A stretch of 64,000 nucleotides of DNA, taken from positions 185,075 through 249,074 of the forward strand of contig CACKNK010000001.1 in the NCBI GenBank assembly GCA_902601475.1, read 5' to 3'. The notes beneath the pieces are model-generated. The model saw only the letters and a program-made list of their open reading frames with translations, made no database searches and had not been told where the DNA came from. The stretch comes from an uncultured SAR86 cluster bacterium (GTDB lineage Bacteria; Pseudomonadota; Gammaproteobacteria; Magnimaribacterales; D2472). Position numbers and translations under genes: made by a program. Within the stretch, counting starts at the first letter, position 1. Each line of letters opens with the position of its first letter. Positions 9,676 through 19,826 of the stretch are shown here, piece by piece.

Positions 9676-10754
9676 CAGGAATTAAAAGGAAGCTTTTGGT
9701 TTACATCAGAGCATTGAGCAGCATTTCTTAGATAATGATCAAGAATACAAAGAGCACACATAGCTTCTGCAATGGGAACTGCTCTTATTGCAACACATGG
9801 ATCATGCCTTCCTTTGACCTCAAGCGATACTTCGCTGCCATCCACATCCACAGCTTTTGATTTTGATGCAATGCTTGAGGTTGGCTTGATAATAAATGAA
9901 AGGTCGATATCTTGACCGGATGAAATTCCTCCAAGAATCCCACCAGAATTATTAGAGAGATAACCATCAGAGTTCATTTCATCCCTTACCTCTGAGCCTT
10001 TTTTTGATAAAAATAGATCTGCATTCCCAAAAGATACGCTTTTAACAGCATTGATTGAAACTATTGCTTTTGCAAGCTCTGCATCTAATTTATCAAAAAC
10101 TGGTTCGCCGAGACCAATTTTACAACCAGAAATTTTGACTCCTAACTCAGCTCCAACTGAATCACCATCATCAATAAGCTGATTAAATAATTCATCTAGC
10201 TCTGGCAGTTTTGATTCGTCGCAAAAATTATATTTATTTGAAGAGTTATTACTGAAATTCTCTGCTTTAATTTCACCAATTTGCTGGACCCAAGAATTAA
10301 TGACAATGCCTTTTTCTTTGAGCACCTTTTTGGCAACAGCTCCAGCTGCGACTCGCATTGATGTTTCTCTGGCGCTCGCCCTGCCGCCTCCACGATAGTC
10401 TCTTATTCCATACTTACCTTGATAAGTAATATCAGCATGATTAGGTCTAAAAACATCTTTTATATTTGAATAGTCATGCGATCTTTGATCTTCATTAAAG
10501 ATAATTAGGCCAATAGGCGTTCCGGTGGTTTTTCCCTCAAATACACCTGAAAGAATCTTAACTTTGTCATCTTCTTTTCTTTGAGTAGTAACGTCAGATT
10601 GACCTGGCCTTCTTCGATCAAGATCATGCTGAATGTCAGTTTCTGAGATAGCTATGTTAGGTGGACACCCATCGATAATGCAGCCCATGGCTGTTCCATG
10701 ACTCTCGCCAAAAGTCGAAACAGTGAATATTTTTCCGTATGTGTTACCTGACAT
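9675..10754 (-). CDS. aroC: Chorismate synthase
   Basis: AroC makes chorismate from EPSP with reduced FMN, the last shikimate step and the feed for the trp genes downstream. The 359-residue protein has the N-terminal GESHG motif, DRRRPGQSD, the signature [10 protein letters not shown] and a late KGRHDPC region. Placing aroC in one series with leuCDB and trpFBA groups three amino-acid pathways. A 33-bp gap separates it from the upstream SDR gene. Confidence 0.96.
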   Translation of the reverse strand: MSGNTYGKIFTVSTFGESHGTAMGCIIDGCPPNIAISETDIQHDLDRRRPGQSDVTTQRKEDDKVKILSGVFEGKTTGTPIGLIIFNEDQRSHDYSNIKDVFRPNHADITYQGKYGIRDYRGGGRASARETSMRVAAGAVAKKVLKEKGIVINSWVQQIGEIKAENFSNNSSNKYNFCDESKLPELDELFNQLIDDGDSVGAELGVKISGCKIGLGEPVFDKLDAELAKAIVSINAVKSVSFGNADLFLSKKGSEVRDEMNSDGYLSNNSGGILGGISSGQDIDLSFIIKPTSSIASKSKAVDVDGSEVSLEVKGRHDPCVAIRAVPIAEAMCALCILDHYLRNAAQCSDVNQKLPFNS

Positions 10755-10787
10755 GGACGTGATTATAGTCCAATTTAAGTTATAGCC

Positions 10788-11477
10788 CTACTTTAACGTT
10801 GACATGCCACCGTCTTGATTAACAATCTGACCAGTAATCCAGTTCTCTTTAGCATCCAGCAGAAATCTAGCAGTTTTGGCTACTTGTTCAGGACTTCCAA
10901 TTTCCTTCAAGGGGTGTCTATCAGCAGAAGCATCAATCTTTTTATCATCTGAAAGCAAATTAGATGCCATGGGTGTTTTGGTAATTGAAGGAGCAATCAC
11001 ATTGATTGCTAATCTAGGTGCTAATTCAGCTGCAGATGCTTTTGCAAAAGATTCTAGGGCTCCTTTCGCAGCAGCTATTGATGAATGAAATGTCATTCCT
11101 GTTTGGGCTGCAACTGTTGAAAAGAATACTGCTGATGCACCATTATCCTTTTTAAGTTTTGAAAGTACGTGCTTGAAGGTATTAAAGGCACCAAAAAAAT
11201 TTATATTCATATCGTTTTGTAAATCATCCAGGGTCATTCGTTGGAGAGACTTTAAATTAATGGTGCCAGGACAATATACAAATCCATCCAATGATTCTGG
11301 AAGCTCATCTAAAACTGATAAGTCCCCTAATGGATCACATTGAATTTGAGTCCCTTCAATTTCAGTTTGTCCTGACCTGGACGTAACAAATAGAGAATAA
11401 CCGTCCTTATGACAAAGTTTTCCTAAATGTTTGCCGATCTCTGAGTTGCCACCAATAATTAGAATATTTTTACTCAT
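10788..11477 (-). CDS. SDR-family protein lacking the catalytic tyrosine
   Basis: This is a short-chain dehydrogenase/reductase fold protein of 229 residues, starting at the ATG at 11,477 (MSKNILIIGG). A longer reading to 11,528 would overlap the divergent acylase gene. The dinucleotide-binding loop is GGNSEIG (residues 9-15), NAD(P) rather than FAD type by family. Ser120 fits the catalytic serine and Lys138 the catalytic lysine, but the Tyr of the YxxxK pair is Ile134 (IAAAK). The end (WITGQIVNQDGGM) is typical of the family. Relatives without the Tyr are known, so it may be an unusual reductase or a non-catalytic binder. It leads the aroC-leu-trp series; substrate unknown. Confidence 0.85.
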   Translation of the reverse strand: MSKNILIIGGNSEIGKHLGKLCHKDGYSLFVTSRSGQTEIEGTQIQCDPLGDLSVLDELPESLDGFVYCPGTINLKSLQRMTLDDLQNDMNINFFGAFNTFKHVLSKLKKDNGASAVFFSTVAAQTGMTFHSSIAAAKGALESFAKASAAELAPRLAINVIAPSITKTPMASNLLSDDKKIDASADRHPLKEIGSPEQVAKTARFLLDAKENWITGQIVNQDGGMSTLK

Positions 11478-11488
11478 GCTTAATAAAA

Positions 11489-13504
11489 ATGTATAGAATT
11501 TATATTGTGTCTTTCTATAAAAAACCAATAGCTCATTTCATGATAATTTTGTGCATGGTTGTATTCCAATCTTGCGCTCAGTTTCAACCAATAAATGTTG
11601 ATATCAACAATTACTCCTATGAAATCAATAGAGATTTTTGGGGAGTACCTCACATCAAAGGAGCAACAAATAAGGATATAGCTTTTGGTATTGGTTATGT
11701 GCATGCTGAAGATGCTTATGAAGATTTAGTTCAGCTTATGCCCCTATATAAAGGTGAAAACGGTATAAAAAATGGAATTGACGGAGCAACCACTGATTAC
11801 CTTATAAGACTTCTAAAAATTCATGAAAAATATGATGAGAATGGCTTAGCTCAACTTCCATCAGAAATCATTGACCTTGCCAAAGGCTATGTTGACGGGA
11901 TTAATTATTTTGCCAAACAGAATCCAGCTAAAGTAAACAGAAAAATGCATCCTGTAAGTATTCGGGACGTGCTCTTGGGTTCGCACATACAACATCTTTT
12001 ATTTGCTGGACTTTTTAGGGAAATCGAGTCATTAAATAACTTTGAAAAATCTGCTGAGGTGCCGACCGGTTCAAATGCAATTGCAGTTAATGGAAAAAAA
12101 ACTATTCCTAATAGTTCCTATCTAATGATTAATTCTCATCAACCTTTATCAGGACCTGTTGGATGGTATGAATTAAATGTCAGTAGTGGTGAAGGTTGGC
12201 AAGCTCATGGTGGAAATTTTCCTGGATCTTTTTTAATCAATGTGGGTTTCAATAAAAACATTGGATGGGGTGCAACGGTAAATAGACCAGATATATTTGA
12301 TATCTATAAACTAGAAATAAATCCTAATAATACTAATCAGTATAAGGTCGATGATAGCTGGAAAGATTTTGTGACGGAAAAAGATTCATTGCGAATAAGG
12401 CTACTTAATATCTTAACGATTAATGTTAAGCGAGACTTCCAGTACTCTGATTTTGGACCTGTCATTGAAATAGAAGGAAATAAGTTTGCTATCAGTCATT
12501 CAACAGATAATTATTTTGGTGAAACCCTTGGATGGTTTGAGTTGAATTTATCTAGCTCAGTTAATGAATTTAAAGAAAAGATTATTCAGAGAAAAATTCC
12601 AAGTTTTAATTTTGTAGTAATGGATCGAGAACAAAATATTGGATATTTTTATAATGGCATGATTCCAAAAAGGGATAACCCAACTTTATCCAGGAAAATC
12701 ATTGCAACTTCGAAATCAAAAAATTTGCCCTTGCAAGATTTAGTTTTAGATCTACCAACTTATGTAAACCCTGATAACGGATGGATTCAAAGCACGAATC
12801 AAGATCCTTTCTATGTGATGGGAAAATTCTCAAAAGAATTAAAAGATAATTATCCCGATGTAGATTTTGAGACCAGACTTACTAATAGGTCGTTTAGGGC
12901 AAATGAAATTTTAGAATCTGAGATAATTTTTAACTATGAAGAGTTTTATAAATTTAAGCATGATAACCAATATTCAAAATCATCCAGACAATTCAAGTAT
13001 CTTCAAAAAGCTATTAAAGAAAATCCAAAAAAATTAAATACACTATCTGCATGGAATCTCAAAACAAATTTCCAAAATAGATTGGCCGGCATGAGTTCAT
13101 GCATAATGGCTCAAGAATGGTTATCTGAATTTAATAATCAAGACCTTATTTCGACTTTTGATGCAATTGAAGAGTGCAAAAAGATATTTTCTATGATTGA
13201 TAAACAATATGATGATGAATGGAAAGATCTTACAACCATCTCAAGAGGAGATAGATCTCATTCAATCCAAGGCTCTGTCGATACCTTAAGGGCTGTTTAT
13301 GGTGTTCCTAATAAAGAAACCCAAAGCATGGACATGAGTGGCGGTGATGGATTATTTTTCATCGTTGCTCAAGAGGGAAAACATAGGTTTGTTTATGGGA
13401 TGCATAATTTTGGTTCCTCAAGAGTAGAATCCTCGCCCCATTTTGCAGATCAAACATTTTTATTTAGCCAAGAGGCAATGAGGTTTATTCCCTCTGAGTT
13501 TTGA
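11489..13504 (+). CDS. Penicillin-acylase-family N-terminal nucleophile hydrolase
   Basis: Members of this family (penicillin G acylase, acyl-homoserine-lactone acylases) hydrolyse amides after self-cleaving at a Gly-Ser bond; the serine becomes the new N-terminal nucleophile. In the 671-residue product the site is Gly194-Ser195 (PTGSNAIAV). Family motifs DFWGVPHI (49-56), GYVHAEDA and INSHQPLS are present. The N-terminus has basic residues, a hydrophobic run (17-27) and Cys29, so it is exported and perhaps a lipoprotein, though the lipobox (FQSC) is weak. An in-frame ATG at 11,540 is an alternative start and would leave more promoter room opposite the SDR gene. Substrate cannot be told from sequence. 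Confidence 0.88.
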   Translation: MYRIYIVSFYKKPIAHFMIILCMVVFQSCAQFQPINVDINNYSYEINRDFWGVPHIKGATNKDIAFGIGYVHAEDAYEDLVQLMPLYKGENGIKNGIDGATTDYLIRLLKIHEKYDENGLAQLPSEIIDLAKGYVDGINYFAKQNPAKVNRKMHPVSIRDVLLGSHIQHLLFAGLFREIESLNNFEKSAEVPTGSNAIAVNGKKTIPNSSYLMINSHQPLSGPVGWYELNVSSGEGWQAHGGNFPGSFLINVGFNKNIGWGATVNRPDIFDIYKLEINPNNTNQYKVDDSWKDFVTEKDSLRIRLLNILTINVKRDFQYSDFGPVIEIEGNKFAISHSTDNYFGETLGWFELNLSSSVNEFKEKIIQRKIPSFNFVVMDREQNIGYFYNGMIPKRDNPTLSRKIIATSKSKNLPLQDLVLDLPTYVNPDNGWIQSTNQDPFYVMGKFSKELKDNYPDVDFETRLTNRSFRANEILESEIIFNYEEFYKFKHDNQYSKSSRQFKYLQKAIKENPKKLNTLSAWNLKTNFQNRLAGMSSCIMAQEWLSEFNNQDLISTFDAIEECKKIFSMIDKQYDDEWKDLTTISRGDRSHSIQGSVDTLRAVYGVPNKETQSMDMSGGDGLFFIVAQEGKHRFVYGMHNFGSSRVESSPHFADQTFLFSQEAMRFIPSEF

Positions 13505-13505
13505 T

Positions 13506-14966
13506 CTAAAAAGGATTGTTTTCTAAGGCAAATAATTCTTGAAAATCTATAACGGACATTTGACTCAAAGATCCAAGATCTGAACACTTATCAAAAATAG
13601 ATTTAGCATGCTCAGCATCGTAGATTTTTTCTAAATTGGTTTTAAATTTTTTCTCAAGGACTGGGATGCCCTCCTCACGTCTTCTTTTATGCCCAATAGG
13701 GTATTCCACCTCAACAGCATCAGTGGAAGAACCATCATTAAAAAAGATTTGAATTTTATTAGCAATCGAGCGTTTATCAGCTTCAAGATATTCTTCTGTG
13801 TAACGTTTATCCTCTTTAATAACCATCTTTTCTCTAAGCTCATCCACCAAAGGATCTGCAGCCACATCATCCTCATAATGCTCAGCAATGAGGTCTCCAT
13901 GTATTAGACCAATGGCAATCATGTACTGCAAACAATGATCTCGATCAGCAGGATTATTTAGCTCGCCAACTTTTGAGATAATTCTTATGGCTGATTCATG
14001 AGTTGTTACTTCTATTTGCTGAATGTCAGAAAGCCTATCTTTAATCTGGCTATGCAAAGTCACTGCAGCCTCTACGGCTGTTTGGGCATGGAACTCAGCT
14101 GGAAAACTAATTTTAAATAAAACATTCTCCATCACATACGTTGCAAAAGGCTGTGATAAAGAAAGTTGCTGTTCGTTAAAGAGCACGTCTTCAAAACCCC
14201 AGGTTTTCGCAGAAAGAACACTTGGATAACCCATTTCGCCACTAAGAGTAATCATTGCTAGCCGCACGGCTCTACTAGTGGCATCACCAGCAGCCCAGCT
14301 TTTTCTTGAGCCTGCATTTGGTGCATGACGATAAGTACGCAAGCTTTGACCATCAACCCAAGCTTGAGAAACGGCATCTCTAATTTGTTCAAAATTTCCG
14401 CCCAATAATTTTGTAGCAACAGCTGTTGATGCAACCTTAACTAAAACAACGTGATCCAAGCCGACTCTATTGAAACTGTTTGTTAGTGCCAAAACTCCTT
14501 GAATTTCATGGGCCATAACCATAGATTGCAAAACATCTTTCATCGTTAGAGGATCTTTTCCATCTGCTATATTTTTTTGAGATACAAAATCTGCAACAGC
14601 TAAAATTGCACCTAAGTTATCTGATGGATGGCCCCATTCAGCAGCAAGCCAAGTGTCGTTGTAATCCAACCACCTGATCATGCAACCAATGTCAAAAGCA
14701 CCTTTTACAGGGTCAAGTGAAAAGTTGGTGCCAGGCACTCTTACTCCATGAGGAACTTCGGTACCAGGAACTACCGGACCCAACATTTTTGTACATGCAG
14801 GGAAAGTTAAAGCAAGCAGACCACAGCCTACAGTATCGATTAAACAATTCTTTGCTGTTTCAAGTGCTAAATCAGAATTAACGTCATAATCCGAAACATA
14901 TTGGGCAATTTCTGTTAATAGAGAGTCGTATCCTGAGCGGACATTTATATCAACGTTATCAGACAT
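13506..14966 (-). CDS. prpD: 2-methylcitrate dehydratase (MmgE/PrpD family)
   Basis: PrpD dehydrates 2-methylcitrate to 2-methylaconitate in propionate breakdown. The 486-residue protein matches the family length (E. coli PrpD is 483) and has the typical start [13 protein letters not shown], the RWLDYNDTW motif, WGHPSDN and [11 protein letters not shown]. It directly follows prpC (1-base overlap of start and stop) and prpB, giving the usual prpB-prpC-prpD order. There is no acnD/prpF alternative in the window. The 3' end lies 1 bp from the end of the convergent acylase gene. Confidence 0.92.
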   Translation of the reverse strand: MSDNVDINVRSGYDSLLTEIAQYVSDYDVNSDLALETAKNCLIDTVGCGLLALTFPACTKMLGPVVPGTEVPHGVRVPGTNFSLDPVKGAFDIGCMIRWLDYNDTWLAAEWGHPSDNLGAILAVADFVSQKNIADGKDPLTMKDVLQSMVMAHEIQGVLALTNSFNRVGLDHVVLVKVASTAVATKLLGGNFEQIRDAVSQAWVDGQSLRTYRHAPNAGSRKSWAAGDATSRAVRLAMITLSGEMGYPSVLSAKTWGFEDVLFNEQQLSLSQPFATYVMENVLFKISFPAEFHAQTAVEAAVTLHSQIKDRLSDIQQIEVTTHESAIRIISKVGELNNPADRDHCLQYMIAIGLIHGDLIAEHYEDDVAADPLVDELREKMVIKEDKRYTEEYLEADKRSIANKIQIFFNDGSSTDAVEVEYPIGHKRRREEGIPVLEKKFKTNLEKIYDAEHAKSIFDKCSDLGSLSQMSVIDFQELFALENNPF

Positions 14967-16087
14967 TATTCTCTATCTTCTATGTTGACCCATTCAGATG
15001 ACTCAGGTCCTGTATAGTCAGCACTTGGCCTGATAATTCTATTATTAGCTCTTTGCTCCATACAATGAGCAGTCCATCCTGTCACTCGCGACATGACGAA
15101 GATCGGGGTAAATAGTTTTGTTGGAATCCCCATGTAAAAATAAGCTGATGCATGAAAAAAGTCTGCATTAGGGAAAAGTTTCTTTTCGTCCCACATGACA
15201 GTTTCAACTTCTTCACTAACTTGATAAAGGTTATCGTCACCGTATGCTTCGGCGAGCTCTTTTGAGAATTCTTTAATAACTGCGTTTCTAGGATCTCTCT
15301 CAGAATAAACAGCATGACCAAAACCCATTATCTTATCTTTGCTGGCAAGCATCTTAAGTATGTTATCTTTAGCTTCTTCTCTTGTTTTCCAATTTTCTAT
15401 CATTTCCATAGCTGCTTCATTCGCTCCACCATGAAGTGGACCTCTTAAAGAACCAATGGCTGCAACAACACATGAATGAATATCTGACATAGTCGAAGCA
15501 CAAACTCTTGCTGTAAAGGTTGAAGCATTAAATTCATGTTCTGCGTATAAAATTAAAGAAGCATCCATCACTCTTCTAAATAAATCTGAAGGTGTCTTCC
15601 CATGGAGAATGTGAAGAAAATGACCTGCCATGGTGTCCTCATCATTAACTAAGGAGATATCCTCACCATCATGAGAATACTTATACCAATAAGTAACAAT
15701 TGAAGGCATGGTAGCAACCATTCTATTGATTGAATTTAATTGGTTTGAGAAGTCTCCTTCGGCTTCAAGGTTACCAAGCATGGAGGTTCCAGTTCGCATA
15801 ACATCCATGGGATGAGCACTGGCAGGTATTTTTTTTAAAACCTCTTTAAGTTCCTGGGGCAAGTCTCTTTGTCCTTTCAAAAGCTCTTTGTATGAATCAA
15901 GTTCTGATTGATTGGGTAACTTCCCATAAAGTAGTAGATAAGCAACTTCTTCAAAAGTACCTTTTTCAGCAAGGGTTTCAATTTTATGACCTCTATAAGC
16001 CAATCCTTCCTCTTGCCCAACAGTACAAAGCGATGTTTCACCCGCAACTTGACCTCGGAGCCCTGCTCCCTCTAACTTCTTAACCAT
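14966..16087 (-). CDS. prpC: 2-methylcitrate synthase
   Basis: PrpC condenses propionyl-CoA with oxaloacetate to 2-methylcitrate, the entry step of the methylcitrate cycle. The 373-residue protein is a short citrate-synthase-family enzyme. It has the N-terminal [10 protein letters not shown] and YRGHKIE motifs, catalytic-region histidines in LHGGANE and GFGHAVY, and the [14 protein letters not shown] block near the end that carries the catalytic aspartate region in the family. It sits between prpB and prpD, which favours methylcitrate over citrate synthase. Propionyl-CoA may come from the acyl-CoA catabolism genes elsewhere in the window. Confidence 0.93.
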   Translation of the reverse strand: MVKKLEGAGLRGQVAGETSLCTVGQEEGLAYRGHKIETLAEKGTFEEVAYLLLYGKLPNQSELDSYKELLKGQRDLPQELKEVLKKIPASAHPMDVMRTGTSMLGNLEAEGDFSNQLNSINRMVATMPSIVTYWYKYSHDGEDISLVNDEDTMAGHFLHILHGKTPSDLFRRVMDASLILYAEHEFNASTFTARVCASTMSDIHSCVVAAIGSLRGPLHGGANEAAMEMIENWKTREEAKDNILKMLASKDKIMGFGHAVYSERDPRNAVIKEFSKELAEAYGDDNLYQVSEEVETVMWDEKKLFPNADFFHASAYFYMGIPTKLFTPIFVMSRVTGWTAHCMEQRANNRIIRPSADYTGPESSEWVNIEDRE

Positions 16088-16969
16088 TTATTTATTCCCC
16101 TTACGTTTGAATAATTCATCTAATTTTTCTTCAAATGAATGATAGTTTAAATACTCGTATAGTTCATCTCTTGTCTGCATATTTTCTACTGAATTTGCCT
16201 GCGACCCATTAGTGAAGATATCTTGATATACAGACTCTGCTGCTTTATTCATTGCTCTGAAAGCAGACAAAGGAAAGAGCATTATATCAACTCCAACTGA
16301 TGCAAGCTCCTCTGCCGTAAAAAGTGGTGTCTTTCCAAATTCAGTAATGTTTGCAAGAACAGGAACTTGTAACGCGTCTTTTAATTGCTTGTAATCCTCT
16401 AAACTATGAACAGCTTCTAAAAATAAGCCATCAGCTCCGGCAGCGATGTATTCTTTGCATCTATCTATAGCTCCTTCCATACCTTCGGTCGCATATGCAT
16501 CAGTTCTTGCCATGATGAAAAAACTTTCATCTGTTCGACCATCAACTGCGGCCTTTATTCGATCACTCATTTCAATTTTATCGACAAGACTTTTGTTTGG
16601 TCTGTGGCCACATCTTTTTTGAGTAACCTGGTCTTCGATATGAACTGCCGCGACATCTGCAGCAATCATTTCTTTTATAGTACGACTAATACTAAATGCA
16701 CCACCAAAGCCTGTATCAATATCAATTAAAAGAGGTAGATCAGTTGCTTGTGTGATTCTTCTTGAGTCTTCAGCAACATCATTTAGAGTTGTGATGGCTA
16801 AATCAGGCAATCCAAAAGATGCATTAGCAACCCCTGCTCCAGAAAGATAAAGGGCTTTATGGCCAGCTTTTTCAGCCATTTTTGCGCAATATGCATTTAC
16901 TGCGCCGACAACCATCAATGGGTTATTATCTGCTATAGCTTCTCTGAATTTTTTCCCTGGACTTTCCAT
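16088..16969 (-). CDS. prpB: Methylisocitrate lyase
   Basis: PrpB splits 2-methylisocitrate into pyruvate and succinate. I chose the ATG at 16,969 ([12 protein letters not shown]), because characterised PrpB proteins begin with a similar SPGxxFR segment. A TTG at 17,008 would add 13 residues. The 293-residue TIM barrel has the active-site loop [17 protein letters not shown] and HIEDQV metal-site region, MARTDA and [10 protein letters not shown]. It heads prpB-prpC-prpD and lies 40 bp below queH; an inverted repeat sits in that gap. Confidence 0.93.
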   Translation of the reverse strand: MESPGKKFREAIADNNPLMVVGAVNAYCAKMAEKAGHKALYLSGAGVANASFGLPDLAITTLNDVAEDSRRITQATDLPLLIDIDTGFGGAFSISRTIKEMIAADVAAVHIEDQVTQKRCGHRPNKSLVDKIEMSDRIKAAVDGRTDESFFIMARTDAYATEGMEGAIDRCKEYIAAGADGLFLEAVHSLEDYKQLKDALQVPVLANITEFGKTPLFTAEELASVGVDIMLFPLSAFRAMNKAAESVYQDIFTNGSQANSVENMQTRDELYEYLNYHSFEEKLDELFKRKGNK

Positions 16970-16983
16970 CGAGCAGGTATTGT

Positions 16984-16997
16984 AATCCCTCGGGATT
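16984..16997. promoter_or_regulatory. Inverted repeat just upstream of prpB
   Basis: Perfect 6-bp arms AATCCC and GGGATT flank a 2-base centre. On the minus strand it lies 15-28 bases upstream of the chosen prpB ATG and straddles the only purine-rich (GAGGG) stretch. It could be an operator or a small hairpin limiting prpB translation. It could equally be chance, since the arms are short. Confidence 0.3.
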
Positions 16998-17009
16998 CGA
17001 TTTCCCAAA

Positions 17010-17678
17010 TTAATTATAGAATTTAATACCTCTAATTATGCGAGGCTTGTTTTGAGACATTCTCCACTTATTGGTATCTCTAAGACTATAAACACATCCA
17101 CAGTATTCTTGTTGATAAAAGTTCTCTCGTTTTGAAATTTCAATCATCCTTGACGAGCCACCCTGTTTTCTCCAATTAAAATCCCAATAGTTTACTTTTT
17201 GATACCTTGATGCAGCTCGATGACCACTGTCATTAATTTGTTTCATATCTTTCCATCTTGAAATTCCAAGTGTGGTAGCAAAAGTTGGAAAGTCATGTTC
17301 ATGTGCAAATAAAGCCGAGCGTTCAAACCTCATATCAAAACATTTTGTACATCTGGCACCTCTTTCAGGCTCATTTTCAAGCCCTTTAATTCGCTCAAAC
17401 CAGTTTTCTTTGTCGTAGTCAGCATCAATAAATTCAAAACCTAACTGATCACAAAATCTTTTATTTTCGTCTTTGCGTATCTCGTACTCTTCCTTAGGAT
17501 GAATGTTTGGATTGTAGAAAAAAACAGTTGTTTTAATCTCTGAGGATGCAATTGCTTCCATAATTTCTCCAGCACATGGAGCACAGCAACTATGTAGAAG
17601 TAGCTTTGATTCTTTATTTGGAACCTCAAGTTTAGGTCTTTCATAGCCATCAAGGCTTAAATCTTTTTTTATTTTCAT
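17010..17678 (-). CDS. queH: Epoxyqueuosine reductase QueH
   Basis: QueH (formerly DUF208) reduces epoxyqueuosine to queuosine in tRNA, replacing the unrelated cobalamin enzyme QueG. The 222-residue protein has the family's metal-binding cysteines: HSCCAPC (Cys31, 32, 35), [10 protein letters not shown], and EYCGC near the end. The sections [20 protein letters not shown] and [11 protein letters not shown] are typical. It overlaps thrH by 4 bp (ATGA) and ends just before prpB, so it may be co-transcribed with both. Confidence 0.94.
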   Translation of the reverse strand: MKIKKDLSLDGYERPKLEVPNKESKLLLHSCCAPCAGEIMEAIASSEIKTTVFFYNPNIHPKEEYEIRKDENKRFCDQLGFEFIDADYDKENWFERIKGLENEPERGARCTKCFDMRFERSALFAHEHDFPTFATTLGISRWKDMKQINDSGHRAASRYQKVNYWDFNWRKQGGSSRMIEISKRENFYQQEYCGCVYSLRDTNKWRMSQNKPRIIRGIKFYN

Positions 17679-18274
17679 ATCACTTCTAAAAAAGCTTTTT
17701 TGAGATCATCATATTTATTAAAGGAAGGTATTTTTGGAAATTCCATTGCGATCTTTTCTGGAGCATTCATAAAAAAAGCATGATCTGCAACATCAAACAT
17801 TTGAATATCATTATATGAGTCTCCTGCCGCTAAGCACTTATAGCCTATTGATTGAAAAGCTTCTATGGCTTGTTGCTTTGCTTTGGTATGACGAAGTTTG
17901 TAACCTTTAATTGATCCATCCTGGTCAATATCTAAATTATGACAAAGCAATAATGGATAACCCATCTTCTTCATCAGAGGTGATGCAAATTCATGAAATG
18001 TATCAGATAGAATAACAACCTGAAAACTCTCTTTGATCTCGTCAAGAAAATCTTTTGCACCATCTAATAAATCAAGTTTATTAACTGCGTTTTGAATATC
18101 AGAAATGCCTAGATTATTTGATGCCATTAACTCTAGTCTAAAATCCATCAACTCCCCATAATCTGGAATATCTCTAGTGGTTTTATTGAAACCTTCGATA
18201 CCCGTATCAAGTGCAACTTGTTCCCAAATTTCAGGAGTTAGTGTGCCCTCCATATCAAAGCAAGCTATTTTCAT
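17675..18274 (-). CDS. thrH: Phosphoserine phosphatase / homoserine phosphotransferase (ThrH)
   Basis: ThrH is a HAD-superfamily enzyme that removes phosphate from phosphoserine and can pass it to homoserine. The 199-residue product aligns along its length with Pseudomonas ThrH: DMEG nucleophile loop with Asp7 (the characteristic DxEG rather than DxDG), [18 protein letters not shown], and AAGDSYND for the magnesium site. This gives a serine-synthesis step in the window. Both ends overlap neighbours by ATGA. Confidence 0.93.
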   Translation of the reverse strand: MKIACFDMEGTLTPEIWEQVALDTGIEGFNKTTRDIPDYGELMDFRLELMASNNLGISDIQNAVNKLDLLDGAKDFLDEIKESFQVVILSDTFHEFASPLMKKMGYPLLLCHNLDIDQDGSIKGYKLRHTKAKQQAIEAFQSIGYKCLAAGDSYNDIQMFDVADHAFFMNAPEKIAMEFPKIPSFNKYDDLKKAFLEVI

Positions 18275-19167
18275 TTATTTTTTACACCGTATAGAACATG
18301 TCCTGCTGCTACTTTATCAGAAGCCTCTTCAATATTCTTATGTTGATCATCAAAAAAAATATCTGCATTAAAAGAGGATAGAAACTCCCCCTTATCCATC
18401 CCACCTAGAAAAAGAGACTCATCTATTCTGACACCCCAATCTCGGAGGGTCTCAATAACTCTTTTATGCGAAGGGGCTGATCGGGCAGTCACCAGTGCTG
18501 TTCTAATAGGACAATCATCTGGATCTAATTCAGACTGGATTTTATTTAACTCGACAAGAAATAACTTAAAAGGCCCAGCTTTTAGAGGAGACCTAGATTG
18601 CTTTTCATTTTCTAGGAATGCTTTTAAACCCTTCTCTTCAAATAATTTTTCTGCTTCATCAGAAAATATTACTGAGTCGCCATCAAAGGCAATCCTTAAT
18701 TCTTTGTCTTTAGACAGTGGTCTAGATTTTGATGAAAGAATTTTTGCTGCAGCAACTCCATTTTCAATTGCCCTCTTAACGTCCTCTGTACTAGCTGATA
18801 AAAAAAGATCAACTTCAAAAGCTTCCACATATTTGTATGGGCTCTCTCCTCCACAAAAAACCGCTCTAGAGATATTGAGTCCATATTCTTCAATGGAATT
18901 AAATACTCGGAGGCCTGTATCAGCTGTGTTTCTTGATAACAGGACTACTTCAACTCTTTGATCATCAGAGAAATAGCTATTAAGATTTAAAATCTTTTTA
19001 ACCAAGCTAAAGCCATCACCAGGTTCAAGTATCTTATTTTCATTCTTAATTTGATAATTTTTATAGGCATCAACTCCTTCGTTTATAAATATTTCATGGC
19101 TATTATTTAGATTGAATAGAGCTCTTGATGATATGCCAATAGTGAGTTTTGAACGTTCTGGTTGCAT
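18271..19167 (-). CDS. Cytosolic 5'-nucleotidase family protein
   Basis: The 298-residue protein resembles the bacterial relatives of cytosolic 5'-nucleotidase 1A (PF06189 group), which dephosphorylate nucleoside monophosphates. Visible motifs are IGISSRALFNL near the start, VVLLSRNTADTGLRVF, a HAD-like AFDGDSVIFSDE (about 174-185), TARSAPSHKRVI and FFDDQHKNI near the end. It heads a minus-strand group with thrH and queH. Its start lies 51 bases from lexA on the other strand, so it shares an upstream region that contains the SOS box. Confidence 0.87.
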   Translation of the reverse strand: MQPERSKLTIGISSRALFNLNNSHEIFINEGVDAYKNYQIKNENKILEPGDGFSLVKKILNLNSYFSDDQRVEVVLLSRNTADTGLRVFNSIEEYGLNISRAVFCGGESPYKYVEAFEVDLFLSASTEDVKRAIENGVAAAKILSSKSRPLSKDKELRIAFDGDSVIFSDEAEKLFEEKGLKAFLENEKQSRSPLKAGPFKLFLVELNKIQSELDPDDCPIRTALVTARSAPSHKRVIETLRDWGVRIDESLFLGGMDKGEFLSSFNADIFFDDQHKNIEEASDKVAAGHVLYGVKNK

Positions 19168-19188
19168 AATGATTAATAAATTTTTATA

Positions 19189-19204
19189 CTGTATAAATAT
19201 ATAG
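19189..19204. promoter_or_regulatory. LexA (SOS) box
   Basis: The 16 bases CTGTATAAATATATAG match the gammaproteobacterial LexA operator CTGT-N8-ACAG at 7 of 8 fixed positions (ATAG instead of ACAG), with the usual AT-rich centre. It lies 14 bp upstream of the lexA ATG, the normal place for autoregulation, and 22 bp from the start of the divergent 5'-nucleotidase gene. Confidence 0.82.
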
Positions 19205-19217
19205 TATTTTTTAAATT

Positions 19218-19826
19218 ATGAAAGATTTAACTGCACAACAATCTAAAGTTTTAAATTGTATAGAAGAAAGTATTAATAAAACAGGATTCCCTCCTACAAG
19301 AGCTGAAATTTGTCAAAAATTAGGCTTTAAATCTCCAAATGCTGCAGAGAGTCATCTGCGCGCGTTGGAAAAGAAAGATATCATCTCCATTGCTGGCGGT
19401 TCTTCAAGAGGAATTAGTATTAAAAACAAAAAAAGTTCATCAGGTGGAAGTGTTCCAGTTATTGGCTTGGTAGCAGCCGGCTCTGCAACTCTTGCATCCG
19501 AAAATATAGAAAGAGAGATTAATGTTGATCCTAGTTTATTTTCTAAAAACGTAGATTACTTTCTTAAGGTCAAAGGACTATCAATGATAGAGGATGGCAT
19601 CTATGAAGATGATCTAGTAGCCATTCATAAAACTACTGATTTCAAAAATGGTGATTTGGCTGTCGTCAGAACTGAAGATGATGTTACTTTAAAATATATT
19701 TTTAAAGAAAATCATAAATTATTGCTAAAGCCTGCTAACAAAGACTTTGATCCAATTCATATTGATCTCAAAAACGAATCTGCAGAAGTTGAAGGTATAG
19801 GCGTAGGGTTAATAAGAAAAAATTAA
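19218..19826 (+). CDS. lexA: LexA repressor
   Basis: LexA represses SOS genes and cleaves itself when RecA filaments form on damaged DNA. The 202-residue protein has the N-terminal winged helix-turn-helix (FPPTRAEICQKLGFKS, about 24-39). The cleavage bond is Ala87-Gly88 (VAAGSA), and the Ser/Lys dyad is Ser122 (KGLSM) and Lys159 (VTLKY). Length equals E. coli LexA. A LexA box lies just upstream. The 3' end overlaps the convergent small gene by 4 bp. Confidence 0.97.
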   Translation: MKDLTAQQSKVLNCIEESINKTGFPPTRAEICQKLGFKSPNAAESHLRALEKKDIISIAGGSSRGISIKNKKSSSGGSVPVIGLVAAGSATLASENIEREINVDPSLFSKNVDYFLKVKGLSMIEDGIYEDDLVAIHKTTDFKNGDLAVVRTEDDVTLKYIFKENHKLLLKPANKDFDPIHIDLKNESAEVEGIGVGLIRKN

